Assembly (NCBI RefSeq): GCF_002269385.1
Contig: NZ_CP022957.1
Span: forward strand, 3,401,001-3,465,000
Reading direction: 5' to 3'
Source of the DNA: Maribacter cobaltidurans
Lineage (GTDB): Bacteria; Bacteroidota; Bacteroidia; Flavobacteriales; Flavobacteriaceae
DNA: 64,000 bases
Of this stretch, positions 35,828-44,050 are shown piece by piece; positions within the stretch are counted from its first letter, which is position 1, and every line of letters starts with the position of its first letter. The translations under genes and the position numbers were made by a program. The notes under the pieces were generated by a model, which saw only the letters and a list, made by a program, of their open reading frames with translations, made no database searches and had not been told where the DNA came from.

Positions 35828-37479
35828 CAGTCTGTCTCAAAACCACCTTTGATTTTGAATAAATTTACACAATTTGGGATATACGAGATATGGGCCTGAA
35901 AGCTGGGTGGATTTTCATAAATGCGGATATATGGGCCAAGACACCATCCTTCAGCCTTTTAACGGTTGGAAGGGGCGTTTTTAAGATGTTCGTTCGGTGA
36001 TTTTCCCTGATTTCGGACTTCCAACCTAATTTGATAAGTCTTTTTAAATTATACGCCAATGCAATAAGCCCAAAGTCTGCACCGGCCGCAGGGATTCCCT
36101 TTTTGGTAATGATGTGGTCAAAGCCCCATTGCCTTTTTATGGTACCGAAGGGATGTTCGACAAGGGCCTGCCGTTTTTTGTAAACATCTGGTCGCTGCGC
36201 TACCCTACGAGCGTTACGTTCGATAAACGTTGTGAATTCGCTGCGCTGCAATATCTTTCCATTTTGCTTTGCCGATGTGCATCGGTTGCGCACCGGGCAA
36301 TTTTTGCACGCTTTCGTTTTGTATTGCTTGAACCGGTAGTTTCGTGCCCTGTACCAGTTTCCGTTACTGGTAAGCTCATGGCCCTGTGGGCAGCGATAGC
36401 TCTCCCGTTGTGGGTCGTAGTTGAAATGTTCGGCATTATATGTCGGGTCCGGTGCCTGGCTGGCACGGCCGATACCGGGCACGGCCACCAGGGTGTCGAC
36501 CCCAAGGTCGTCGGCCACCTTGAACTCGCTTCCGGTATGGTAGCCCTTGTCATACAGTGCGGTAAAGGAGTTGGTGCCCAAAATGGCCTTTGCCCTTCTG
36601 AGCATACCGCCCATGGCCTTTTTGTCGTTTTGGTTGGTGATCTTGTAATCGATCAAGAGCTTATGGTCGGCATCCACCGTTGTCTGTGCGGTATAACAGA
36701 CCTCCGTTATGGTGCCCCTTACGATCTGGTGTCGGCTGTCCGGGTCACTGGTGGAGATCTGTGGGTTTTCCGTGGAGGTATCGTCACGCAGTTCCTTTTG
36801 GATGCGTACATACCTTTCCCGTAGCCGTTCCCTGTTCTTTGCCAGCTTACGGATATCCTCCTTTCGGTCGCCGTCCGCCTCGGCCAGTTCCCGTTGGTGT
36901 TCTTCGAGCTTTTTTTCGATGTATTCCAGGTGGCGTGCGACCTTCTTTAGGTTAAAGTTGTTCTTTTTGCTGTTCTGCGCCCTGAGTTTGGTGGAATCTC
37001 CGGCAATGAGGATTGCGCCGATCAGCTCGTGGTTCCTGGCTATGGACACCGTGGCTCGGAACACCCGTTTTATCGCCTTGGGATTGTCCTTTCTAAAACG
37101 GGCAATAGTATTATGGTCGGGTTTTAGGTTGCCGAGCAGCCACATCAGTTCGATGTTGCGGGCACACTCCAGCTCTAAATTTCTAGATGAACGTATCCGG
37201 TTCAAATACCCATAGATGTAAAGCTTCAAGAGATCGGCGGGGTCATAGGGCGGACGCCCTTGCGATGCCATGGGCCCAAACCCTAAGGCCTGTAGATCCA
37301 GACCGTCCACAAAACGGTCAATGGTGCGTGCCGAATTTTCCTCGGCGATCATATCGTCCAGACAAGTGGTGTAGAGGGTAAGCTGGGTACGGGATTGTTT
37401 CTGTTGATACTCCATACTTAAAGATAAGGAATATCGAACCTTGCGAGGTAAAGCTATCTTTAAGTATTGAGACAGTCTG
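35828..37479 (-). mobile_element. IS1182-family element (1652 bp) inside attC site 2
   Basis: Terminal inverted repeats CAGTCTGTCTCAA (35828-35840) and TTGAGACAGTCTG (37467-37479) are perfect, with a 4-base target duplication ACGG on both sides. One transposase gene. Single copy in the window. Confidence 0.9.
35865..37415 (-). CDS. IS1182-family transposase
   Basis: 516 residues, apparently intact. The N-terminal DUF772 region is YDPADLLKLYIYGYLNRIRS and GNLKPDHNTIARFRKD; the DDE core includes LIAGDSTKLRAQ (first Asp), TALYDKGYHTGSEF (second) and ALVEHPFGTIKRQWG (Glu). A coiled-coil insert covers about residues 165-215 (LEEHQRELAEADGDRKEDIR), and a Cys cluster CKNCPVRNRCT binds zinc by family knowledge. 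More GC-rich than neighbouring cassette genes. Confidence 0.92.
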   Translation of the reverse strand: MEYQQKQSRTQLTLYTTCLDDMIAEENSARTIDRFVDGLDLQALGFGPMASQGRPPYDPADLLKLYIYGYLNRIRSSRNLELECARNIELMWLLGNLKPDHNTIARFRKDNPKAIKRVFRATVSIARNHELIGAILIAGDSTKLRAQNSKKNNFNLKKVARHLEYIEKKLEEHQRELAEADGDRKEDIRKLAKNRERLRERYVRIQKELRDDTSTENPQISTSDPDSRHQIVRGTITEVCYTAQTTVDADHKLLIDYKITNQNDKKAMGGMLRRAKAILGTNSFTALYDKGYHTGSEFKVADDLGVDTLVAVPGIGRASQAPDPTYNAEHFNYDPQRESYRCPQGHELTSNGNWYRARNYRFKQYKTKACKNCPVRNRCTSAKQNGKILQRSEFTTFIERNARRVAQRPDVYKKRQALVEHPFGTIKRQWGFDHIITKKGIPAAGADFGLIALAYNLKRLIKLGWKSEIRENHRTNILKTPLPTVKRLKDGVLAHISAFMKIHPAFRPISRISQIV

Positions 37480-37664
37480 ACGGTCTTGTATATGGCTCGT
37501 AGCGTGCAAAATAGCTGTTTCTATTCGGTTGAGCACAAGCCAGATTTTTAAATTTTACTATTTATTTTTTTCTTGGAAATCGTCAAATTTAAAAATTTGG
37601 CGACTTTCCAAATATGCCTTAACTTCGATTAAGCAACTAATTAGCTATGAGCTATATACGTTGT
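37480..37664. other. attC-like site 2, second part (long class)
   Basis: It starts ACGGTCTTGTATATGG and ends AGCTATATACGTTGT at the next IS. The outer arms are complementary (TATATGGCTCGTAG against TTAGCTATGAGCTATATA), and an inner stem is formed by GCCAGATTTTTAAATTT and AAATTTAAAAATTTGGC. It shares most of its sequence with site 7 (50619-50811). Confidence 0.65.
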
Positions 37665-37735
37665 GCCTGTTGCACAAGTTAAGAAAAAAACGGTCTTGAT
37701 CATTGCCGTTCGGTAGATCGATCGTAACTTTAGGT

Positions 37736-39346
37736 ATGCAGGGAAAAAAGGATTACCAGGAAAAACTGTTCGCACATTTCCAGTTGAGCGAGCGTATACC
37801 CGAGAACAATTTCTACAGGCGTTTGAAAGGGGCTTTGGACCTTGACTTTCTCTACCCTTTGACCAAGGGGTATTATGGCGAAAGCGGCCAGAAGAGCATC
37901 GACCCGGTGGTCTTCTTCAAACTGTGCCTTGTGGGCTATCTGGAGAACATTATCAGCGACCGCAAGCTGATCGACCATTGTTCGATGCGCTTGGACGTCC
38001 TTTACTTTATCGGCTACGATATCGACGAGGAGCTGCCATGGCATTCTACGATAAGCCGTACGCGCCAACTGTTCCCGGAAAGTGTGTTCGAGGAAGTCTT
38101 CACCAAGGTTTTGAGTATGTGCGCGGACAAGGGTATGGTCAGCGGGCATACCCAGGCGATCGACAGTGCGCCGGTAAAGGCGAACGCGAGCATGGATACC
38201 TTGGAACTGAAGGTACCGGAGGAAGAGCTGCAAGAACACCTGCGGAAGGTGCGGGTCCTTAGTTCGATGGATAAAGAAGTGCCCCACCGCAAGAGCAAGG
38301 GCGACAGGTCCGATAAAGGACAACGAAGTGTTACCGCCAACGCCAATGAGCTCTCCGCCATAAAGGGCCGCAACAAGAAGTGGGCGAAGGACCAGGACCA
38401 ACGGCCGGGGGCCGGTAACAAGGGGGCCAAGTATACCAGTAACAAAACACATTACAGCCCCACGGACCCCGATGCGCGTATAAGCGTAAAACCGGGCAAG
38501 GCGAGAAAGCTGAACTACCTGGGCCAACTGAGCGTTGATACGGCCCACCACGTCATTACGGACATCAGGGCCTACCATGCGGACGGGAAGGACAACCAAC
38601 ACCTCCCGGACATCGTAAAGCGCGTAAAACGCAGGCTCTGGAAAGAAGGCCTGGTATGGGAGAACTGCGTAGCGGACACCGGTTACAGCAGTGGGGAGAA
38701 CTACGCCTTTCTGGAAGCCCGGGGACTGAAGAGCTTCATCCCGCCCCATGGCACGTACAAGGGTGGTCCGGACGGGTTCACCTATAACAATACGGAAGAT
38801 CATTATATCTGTCCACAGGGCAAGGTGATACCATTTACCAAAGTGTTTTTGGATTACCGCACCAAGACAAAGAAGAAGGAGTACCGCGCAAGAAAGCATG
38901 TCTGCCTTGGCTGTCCCTTACGGGCACGGTGCCTGGGCAAAAGCGCACAGGAAAAGAAGTTCACCGTTACCTATTACCGGGCCGAGTACGAAAGGAACAT
39001 TGCCCGGGTCGAGGGCCCACAGGGCAGGTATATGAAGGGCAAACGGCAGAGCACGGTCGAGCCCGTTTTCGGCACCCTTACCCAGTTTATGGGGCTCAGG
39101 AAGATAAATACCATAGGATTGAAACAGGCCAACAAGGCGATGCACCTCTCGGCAATCGCGTACAACCTGAAAAAATACCTGAAATTCGACCAAAAACGTT
39201 CCATCCCGATAGCTATCGGGAGCGGGGCGGGGAAACTTGCTTTGTTATTTTTTATAAAAAACGGGTGCCAAGAACTTGAAAGAACACTTGTAGGGTTGCC
39301 CAAAAATCTAGATTGCCCGGTCGTCCTAAAAATAAAAAGCCCCTAA
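37736..39346 (+). CDS. IS1182-type transposase, copy A
   Basis: The ATG at 37736 (MQGKKDYQEKLFAHFQLSER) is preferred over an upstream TTG at 37703; the product is 536 residues. The N-terminal DUF772 part is FFKLCLVGYLENIISDRKLI and LPWHSTISRTRQLFPES; the DDE core has QAIDSAPVKANAS (first Asp), CVADTGYSSGENYAFLE (second) and STVEPVFGTLTQFMGLRK (Glu). Zinc cluster CLGCPLRARC. GC-rich relative to the cassettes. The end SP is followed by a hairpin terminator. Confidence 0.92.
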   Translation: MQGKKDYQEKLFAHFQLSERIPENNFYRRLKGALDLDFLYPLTKGYYGESGQKSIDPVVFFKLCLVGYLENIISDRKLIDHCSMRLDVLYFIGYDIDEELPWHSTISRTRQLFPESVFEEVFTKVLSMCADKGMVSGHTQAIDSAPVKANASMDTLELKVPEEELQEHLRKVRVLSSMDKEVPHRKSKGDRSDKGQRSVTANANELSAIKGRNKKWAKDQDQRPGAGNKGAKYTSNKTHYSPTDPDARISVKPGKARKLNYLGQLSVDTAHHVITDIRAYHADGKDNQHLPDIVKRVKRRLWKEGLVWENCVADTGYSSGENYAFLEARGLKSFIPPHGTYKGGPDGFTYNNTEDHYICPQGKVIPFTKVFLDYRTKTKKKEYRARKHVCLGCPLRARCLGKSAQEKKFTVTYYRAEYERNIARVEGPQGRYMKGKRQSTVEPVFGTLTQFMGLRKINTIGLKQANKAMHLSAIAYNLKKYLKFDQKRSIPIAIGSGAGKLALLFFIKNGCQELERTLVGLPKNLDCPVVLKIKSP

Positions 39347-39355
39347 AAAGGGCTT
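39337..39355 (+). terminator. Hairpin at the 3' end of IS1182-type copy A
   Basis: AAGCCC pairs with GGGCTT across CTAAAAA; the same hairpin occurs in copies B (about 46729-46748) and C (62066-62084). Confidence 0.6.
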
Positions 39356-39431
39356 AAAAGAGGTCTCTTTTTTGCTGTTCAAGGGCTTGCGCAACGGTTA
39401 CCGTTGTTAGCTGCTGCCTTTTCTATGCTCA

Positions 39432-40328
39432 TCAATTAGGTTCTATTTTTAAAGAAGTCATTGACAATGAACCTCCAACAGATTTGTCGTTAAACAATGT
39501 TACCTTTTCATTTTCTTCTTTCAATGCCAAGGTATAAAGTAAAGGCAAATAATGCTCAGGTGTTGGGATGGCTAAATCAAATGCTTTTCCTTGCGATTTA
39601 AAGTCGATAAGTTTTTGATGGTCTCCACTTAAAATATGGCTTTTCATTTTTTCGTTGGCTTCGATAGCCCAATCGAAAGCAAATTCTTCGTTTAGCTTGT
39701 TCCAGGACACCCTACGCAGGTTGTGCACCATATTACCGCTTCCAATAATTAAAACGCCTTTATGGCGAAGGCTATTTAGCTCTTGAGCCAATTCGTAATG
39801 ATACCTTGCCGGTTTCGAATAATCAATGCTCATTTGTATGACCGGAATATCGGCATTTGGATATAAATGTTTGATTACGCTCCAAGCTCCATGGTCAAGC
39901 CCCCATTTATCGTCTAATCCAACTTCTGTTTTGGTAATAATACTTTTGGTTTCTTCCGCCAATTCTGGGCTTCCTTTTGCTGGGTATTGAACGTCAAACA
40001 ATGCTTGTGGAAAACCACCAAAATCGTGAATGGTTGGTGGATTTTGCATTGCTGTTACAAATGTTCCTTTAGTTTCCCAATGTGCTGAAATACAAAGAAT
40101 CGCATTTGGTCTTATAATTTCTTGACCTAATTTTCTGAATGCCGAAACAAATTCGTTTTCTTCAATGGCATTCATAGGGCTGCCGTGACCTAAGAAAAGC
40201 ACAGGCATTTTACCTGTGTTACTCATTGTTGAGGTCATTTTGTTTAAATCTTTTAATGTCATACTGTAAGGTATTAAGGGCAATAAAGCTATTGATTTTA
40301 AAAATTGCTTTCTATTCATTTGCTGCAA
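39432..40328 (-). CDS. ygiD: 4,5-DOPA-extradiol-dioxygenase-like protein (LigB/YgiD family)
   Basis: 298 residues. The N-terminus MNRKQFLKSIALLPLIPYSM is a probable export signal, unusual for YgiD. The class III extradiol dioxygenase core shows MPVLFLGHGSPMNAIEENEF (metal His and Glu), AILCISAHWETKGTFV, KWGLDHGAWSVIKHLYP and GVLIIGSGNMVHNLR. The family opens aromatic catechol rings with a divalent metal. It is the last gene of the six-gene cassette 39406-43917. Substrate not known. The stop lies 17 bases inside the cassette start GTTAGCTGC. Confidence 0.87.
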   Translation of the reverse strand: MQQMNRKQFLKSIALLPLIPYSMTLKDLNKMTSTMSNTGKMPVLFLGHGSPMNAIEENEFVSAFRKLGQEIIRPNAILCISAHWETKGTFVTAMQNPPTIHDFGGFPQALFDVQYPAKGSPELAEETKSIITKTEVGLDDKWGLDHGAWSVIKHLYPNADIPVIQMSIDYSKPARYHYELAQELNSLRHKGVLIIGSGNMVHNLRRVSWNKLNEEFAFDWAIEANEKMKSHILSGDHQKLIDFKSQGKAFDLAIPTPEHYLPLLYTLALKEENEKVTLFNDKSVGGSLSMTSLKIEPN

Positions 40329-40336
40329 AAATTAGA

Positions 40337-40720
40337 TTAGGCCGTTTTTTTACCCAACCGATAATCAATTGAATATTTTCCTGCTCCCGTAAAAATTAGC
40401 CCCACAGCGCCAAACAAGAATAAAGCGTTCAGTTCAATAGCCCAAGCACACATTGCCCAGTTTGTTGCTATGCCGGCGGGTTGGTGCAATGCAAAATCTA
40501 TAGTGAGAATTTTATTGACCTCATCGTAATTTTTTAAAGTATAAGTGCGCACTTTAGGCTTTTTTCGGTTGGCCACAGGGAGGTGTAACTTTACATAGCA
40601 ACCTGGTTTGAATACAATAGCCGAATTAGATTGCGAAATTTCAAAATCTATGCGCAGCATATTTTTTGTTAGTTGAGTTTTCTTAATTACACGACATGTA
40701 TGTCCTGGAATAACCTTCAT
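40337..40720 (-). CDS. Chimeric remnant: siderophore-interacting protein N-terminus joined to a DoxX C-terminus
   Basis: 127 residues of two unrelated families. Residues 1-90 match the FAD-binding part of siderophore-interacting ferric reductases (KPKVRTYTLKNYDEVNKILT, IDFALHQPAGIATNWAM), which normally continues with an NAD-binding domain. From about residue 91 the sequence becomes a membrane helix and tail typical of DoxX proteins (FLFGAVGLIFTGAGKYSIDY). A deletion between two neighbouring genes best explains it. Neither activity is likely to survive. Lies 8 bases upstream of ygiD. Confidence 0.65.
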   Translation of the reverse strand: MKVIPGHTCRVIKKTQLTKNMLRIDFEISQSNSAIVFKPGCYVKLHLPVANRKKPKVRTYTLKNYDEVNKILTIDFALHQPAGIATNWAMCAWAIELNALFLFGAVGLIFTGAGKYSIDYRLGKKTA

Positions 40721-40729
40721 CTTCTATAT

Positions 40730-40879
40730 TTATATTACAATATCAATAATACCTCCTTTCATCTGCAATATTTCGCCATTGGTAGCTGAAGAAATTGGAC
40801 TGGCTATTTAACAAACCGTATTGACCACTTCTTCAGACCTATTATAGCGTTGCAATAGTGGACTAGGATCAATTAATAA
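40730..40879 (-). pseudogene. Short-chain dehydrogenase, C-terminal fragment with stop
   Basis: A minus-strand frame reads LLQRYNRSEEVVNTVC, stop (TAA, 40808-40810), IASPISSATNGEILQMKGGI and IDIVI. This fits the end of classical SDR enzymes (R-x-EEVA...FLAS...ITG..L.VDGG). The N-terminal part is absent and a stop interrupts it, so it is a decayed remnant between two cassette genes. 40880-40966 shows nothing further. Confidence 0.5.
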
Positions 40880-40966
40880 TCTATTCGTATTCTAATAACC
40901 AATTGTGTTGAATAAAGAATAAAACCGGCAATAGATTCTATGTTTCTATTGCCGTAATTTTAAAAT

Positions 40967-41812
40967 TTAATTCAATCCAGTTTTAACCGCCTGTGATAAA
41001 GAAGTAGTGGGACGGTTAATTAAACGGGCGAGTTCGCCACTTTCATCATGCAAATCGTTTTTAGAAGCGCTATAATCTAAACTCGCAAACGCTTTGGCCA
41101 TCCCTTCAGGTAATCCAATTTCCTGTAGCTTTTGTGCATATTCTGCTTCTGGAAGGTTCACAAATTCGATGTTTTTACCCGTTTGTTTGCTCACTTCGGC
41201 AGCCAAATCCTGCATGGTGAAGGTTTGATCACCAGCCAATTCATACGTTTTGCCTGTATGGTCATCGTTTATGATGGTTTCGGCTATAGCTTCGGCATAG
41301 TCTTCACGTGTTGCTGATGAAATTTTTCCATCTCCCGCACTACCAATTATAGCACCTTGCTCTACTGCTTGCTTTAATCCCGCAGTATAATTTTCGGTGT
41401 ACCATCCATTACGTAAAATCGTGTGCGGAATGCCCGAGTCTTGCAGCATTTTTTCGGTAGCAAGGTGTTCTGGAGCTAATATCATTGGCGACGTATCGGC
41501 GTGCAGCAAGCTGGTGTAGGCAATTTGCTTAACTTGAGCTTGTTTTGCCGCATTGATTACATTTTTATGTTGGGTTTCACGTTTACCTATCTCGCTTCCC
41601 GATATAAAAACCAAACGATCTATGTCCTCTAAAGCCTTTGGTAAAGCTTCTGGTTGTTCATAATCGAAAGCTTTGGCCTCTATACCTAAAGGTTTTGCCT
41701 TATCGGGATTTCGCACGAGTGCCACTAATTTGGCATCGGGATTCTTGTCTTTTAGCTTTTGTACTACTAATTGGCCCAGTTGGCCTGTAGCACCTGTTAT
41801 TCCTATTTTCAT
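40967..41812 (-). CDS. NAD(P)H:quinone oxidoreductase 2-like (QorB/YtfG, NmrA-type SDR)
   Basis: 281 residues, full length. The Rossmann motif KIGITGATGQLGQLVVQKL is at residues 2-20; VALVRNPDKAKPLGIEAKAF, RLVFISGSEIGKR and HTILRNGWYTENY are characteristic of the QorB/YtfG group of atypical SDRs that reduce quinones with NADPH. It is followed upstream by a YceI gene only 3 bases away, so they are translated from one message. A redox role fits the AraC-YceI-YceI neighbourhood. Confidence 0.85.
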   Translation of the reverse strand: MKIGITGATGQLGQLVVQKLKDKNPDAKLVALVRNPDKAKPLGIEAKAFDYEQPEALPKALEDIDRLVFISGSEIGKRETQHKNVINAAKQAQVKQIAYTSLLHADTSPMILAPEHLATEKMLQDSGIPHTILRNGWYTENYTAGLKQAVEQGAIIGSAGDGKISSATREDYAEAIAETIINDDHTGKTYELAGDQTFTMQDLAAEVSKQTGKNIEFVNLPEAEYAQKLQEIGLPEGMAKAFASLDYSASKNDLHDESGELARLINRPTTSLSQAVKTGLN

Positions 41813-41815
41813 GAC

Positions 41816-42340
41816 TTATTGTTTTACAAATTGAACTTCTGCATTAATTTTTATCTCATTTCCAACCATTACACCTCCGGCTTCCAGGGCGGCATTCCAA
41901 TTAAGGCCAAAGTCTTTTCGGTTCAGTTTACCATTTATGGAAAAACCTGCTTTCTCGTTTCCGTAAGGGTCTTTCATATAACCTCCAAACTCGGTATCTA
42001 GTGTGATTTCTTTTGTAGTACCTTTAATTGTAAGGTCACCTACTAATTGGTATTCATCATCATCTACTTTTTTAATGGATTTGCTCACAAATGTAATTTC
42101 CGGATATTTTTCAACTTCAAAGAAGTCGGGGCTTTTTAGATGCGTGTCTCGATCATCATTGTTCGTTGATATAGAACTTGCATCAATGTTTGCCGAAATG
42201 GTTGCTTTTGTAAAATCTTCGCCATCTATGGTTCCTTGAAAGGTTTTAAATTCTCCTTTTACGTTAGAAATCATCAGGTGTTTTACTTTAAATGTAATTT
42301 CGCTGTGTGTTGGGTCTATTGCCCATTTTGTTGTTTCCAT
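41816..42340 (-). CDS. YceI family protein, cytoplasmic form
   Basis: 174 residues with no signal peptide. The YceI lipocalin-like barrel is clear: TKWAIDPTHSEITFKVKHLM, DDRDTHLKSPDFFEVEKYPE, DLTIKGTTKEITLDTEFGG and NRKDFGLNWNAALEAGGVMV. The family binds polyisoprenoid or amphiphilic ligands; the exact function is not settled. It is a paralogue of the exported YceI protein encoded 41 bases upstream. Confidence 0.92.
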   Translation of the reverse strand: METTKWAIDPTHSEITFKVKHLMISNVKGEFKTFQGTIDGEDFTKATISANIDASSISTNNDDRDTHLKSPDFFEVEKYPEITFVSKSIKKVDDDEYQLVGDLTIKGTTKEITLDTEFGGYMKDPYGNEKAGFSINGKLNRKDFGLNWNAALEAGGVMVGNEIKINAEVQFVKQ

Positions 42341-42381
42341 TTTCTTATATTTTTAATGTTATTGGATAATTTTTAAACGTA

Positions 42382-42951
42382 TTACTGCTTGGCAAACTGT
42401 AAGTGCACCACTATGTTTACATCTTTGCCAATACCTGCTGCGGTAGGATCATAATTAATATTGTAGTCAAATCTGTTAATGGTGGTTTTGGCTTTCAATC
42501 CTAATTTTTCGCCCTGGTCACTTTTGGCAGTTCCGCCATAGTACACATCAAAAATCACGGGTTTGGTTACATCTTTTATGGTTAGGTCGCCATATAATAA
42601 ATACTGATCAGGTTTTCCAGTAGCTAAGATTTTCGTGCTTTTAAAAGTCATTTCTGGATATTTTTCAACTTCAAAAAAATCAGCACTTCTCAAGTGGTTG
42701 TCCCTGTCTTCTACATTGGTATTGATACTTGTTACTTTAACAGTAAAATCAACATTTGCCCCTTCTAAAGCTTCCCCATTTGTAGTAAGGTTTCCGGTAT
42801 ATTCCATAAATTTCCCATTCACGATACTAATTCCGGAATGTGAAATATTGAAATTTAAGGACGAATGGTAAGGGTCTACCTTCCAGTTTGCTTGTGCGAA
42901 TACGTTTACATTCAAAAATGTAATTGCTAATAAAATCAGTACTTTTTTCAT
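42382..42951 (-). CDS. YceI family protein, exported form
   Basis: 189 residues from the ATG at 42951 (MKKVLILLAITFLNVNVFAQ), a good signal peptide with cleavage after Ala-Gln; an ATG two codons earlier is equally possible, and the longer frame to 43017 lacks a sensible start. The barrel motifs WKVDPYHSSLNFNISHSGIS, VEDRDNHLRSADFFEVEKYP and INRFDYNINYDPTAAGIGK are present. It probably acts in the periplasm and forms a pair with the cytoplasmic paralogue. Confidence 0.9.
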   Translation of the reverse strand: MKKVLILLAITFLNVNVFAQANWKVDPYHSSLNFNISHSGISIVNGKFMEYTGNLTTNGEALEGANVDFTVKVTSINTNVEDRDNHLRSADFFEVEKYPEMTFKSTKILATGKPDQYLLYGDLTIKDVTKPVIFDVYYGGTAKSDQGEKLGLKAKTTINRFDYNINYDPTAAGIGKDVNIVVHLQFAKQ

Positions 42952-43047
42952 AATCATATAAAATTTAATTGTTAATAATATTTGTTTACAAAGATAGTAG
43001 CACTTACGATGAAGCAAATTACACTTTTCGGTAAGAGGAGTGTAGAT

Positions 43048-43881
43048 TTAGGAAATTAACCTATTTTTCATCTCTTCACGGAACTTACCTGGCGATTGAC
43101 CTGCCTTTTTTTTAAAGACGTTAGAAAAATAAGAATTCTCATTGTAGCCCAATTCATAAGCTATTTCAGATATGGTTTTTTCTGTAGAGATCAATAGGTT
43201 TTTAGCTTCAATTAATTTTCGGGTTTCGATTATTTCTGAAACACTCTGTGCTAAAATATTTTGGCAGATGATGTTCAAATTCCTTGACGACATAAAAAGT
43301 TTTTCCGCATAGAATTCCACACCAAATGGTCTTCGGTAATTTTCTTCAAGAATCGTCAGGAAGTTTCCGAAGGATATATGTTGCGTTTTTTGAATAGGCT
43401 CGTCTTGTGGTTCTAACTTTTTTCGTTCGGCTTCTATCATCGTGAACAGGACACCCAATAGTTGCCTTATTATGGAAAGGTCTGTTGTGTCTTGTTGTGT
43501 TTCGGCATAAATCATCTCACAAAGGGTAACCAGTCTCTGAAAACAATGTCCTTTTTCAAGTTCTAAATTTGCTTGAGTGTGATAAAACGAATAGAGTTGA
43601 AATGTGGTTTCTGGAATAAATTCGCTTTTAAAACGAATTGCCCAAATATCGCATTTGCCATTATGTAGCTTTGGAACTACTCTGTGTACTTTTCCTTTGG
43701 TTACGAAACTCACAAAAGGAGATTGGATTTTGGTAGTGTTAAAATCAATGAAATGCTCCAATTCACCTTCAATGCCAATTAATAACTCTTCAAACTCGTG
43801 ATTGTGGGGTTCGTCAGGTTGTCCAGAAATCTTTTTTGCTTCTTCTTCGTCAACTCTGAATATGTGGAATAGTTTGTTCAT
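43048..43881 (-). CDS. AraC family transcriptional regulator
   Basis: 277 residues. The N-terminal cupin-like sensor domain has DEPHNHEFEELLIGIEGELE and SFVTKGKVHRVVPK (about residues 22-70); the C-terminal HTH_18 domain has AYELGYNENSYFSNVFKKKA (about 240-259) and QSPGKFREEM. It is the first gene of the cassette and is likely to regulate the YceI/QorB genes that follow on the same strand. The start is 26 bases inside the cassette end, leaving little room for a promoter. Confidence 0.9.
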   Translation of the reverse strand: MNKLFHIFRVDEEEAKKISGQPDEPHNHEFEELLIGIEGELEHFIDFNTTKIQSPFVSFVTKGKVHRVVPKLHNGKCDIWAIRFKSEFIPETTFQLYSFYHTQANLELEKGHCFQRLVTLCEMIYAETQQDTTDLSIIRQLLGVLFTMIEAERKKLEPQDEPIQKTQHISFGNFLTILEENYRRPFGVEFYAEKLFMSSRNLNIICQNILAQSVSEIIETRKLIEAKNLLISTEKTISEIAYELGYNENSYFSNVFKKKAGQSPGKFREEMKNRLIS

Positions 43882-43908
43882 CTGATAAGTTGTTCGTTTT
43901 TTTAGGTT

Positions 43909-44046
43909 GCAGCTAACGGTTTCGTATAACCGTCAGTTACGGGTTCATATGCTTTAATATTCGGTTTAGCACAGACGTTAGCAATTCCGAGTGGATTCGG
44001 ACGTAGTCGAATCCGCCGTAATTGCGGTTATACATTGTTGTACTGC
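43909..44046. other. attC-like site 3 (short class)
   Basis: It opens GCAGCTAACGG (mirrors GTTAGCTGC at 39406, the start of the same cassette) and ends CATTGTTGTACTGC (start of the next cassette). The body is palindromic: TTTCGTATAACCG against CGGTTATAC, and an apex stem formed by GTGGATTCGGA and TCGAATCCGC. Confidence 0.7.
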
Positions 44047-44050
44047 GTTT

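Larger units (their letters stand above)
37665..39401 (+). mobile_element. IS1182-type element, copy A (1737 bp)
   Basis: Starts GCCTGTTGCACAAG and ends CTTGCGCAACGGTTAC; the ends are imperfect inverted repeats (GTTGCACAAG against GTTGCGCAAG). It is flanked by the 6-base duplication CGTTGT (37659-37664 and 39402-39407), which is the attC core. Copy C at 60394 has the same length and encodes an identical protein. Confidence 0.9.

Noticed and set aside
37730..38899. Long open frame (389 codons) opposite the IS1182-type transposase, repeated at 60459-61628
   Set aside because: Antisense shadow of a GC-rich coding region; copy B breaks it, while the sense frame carries all family motifs.
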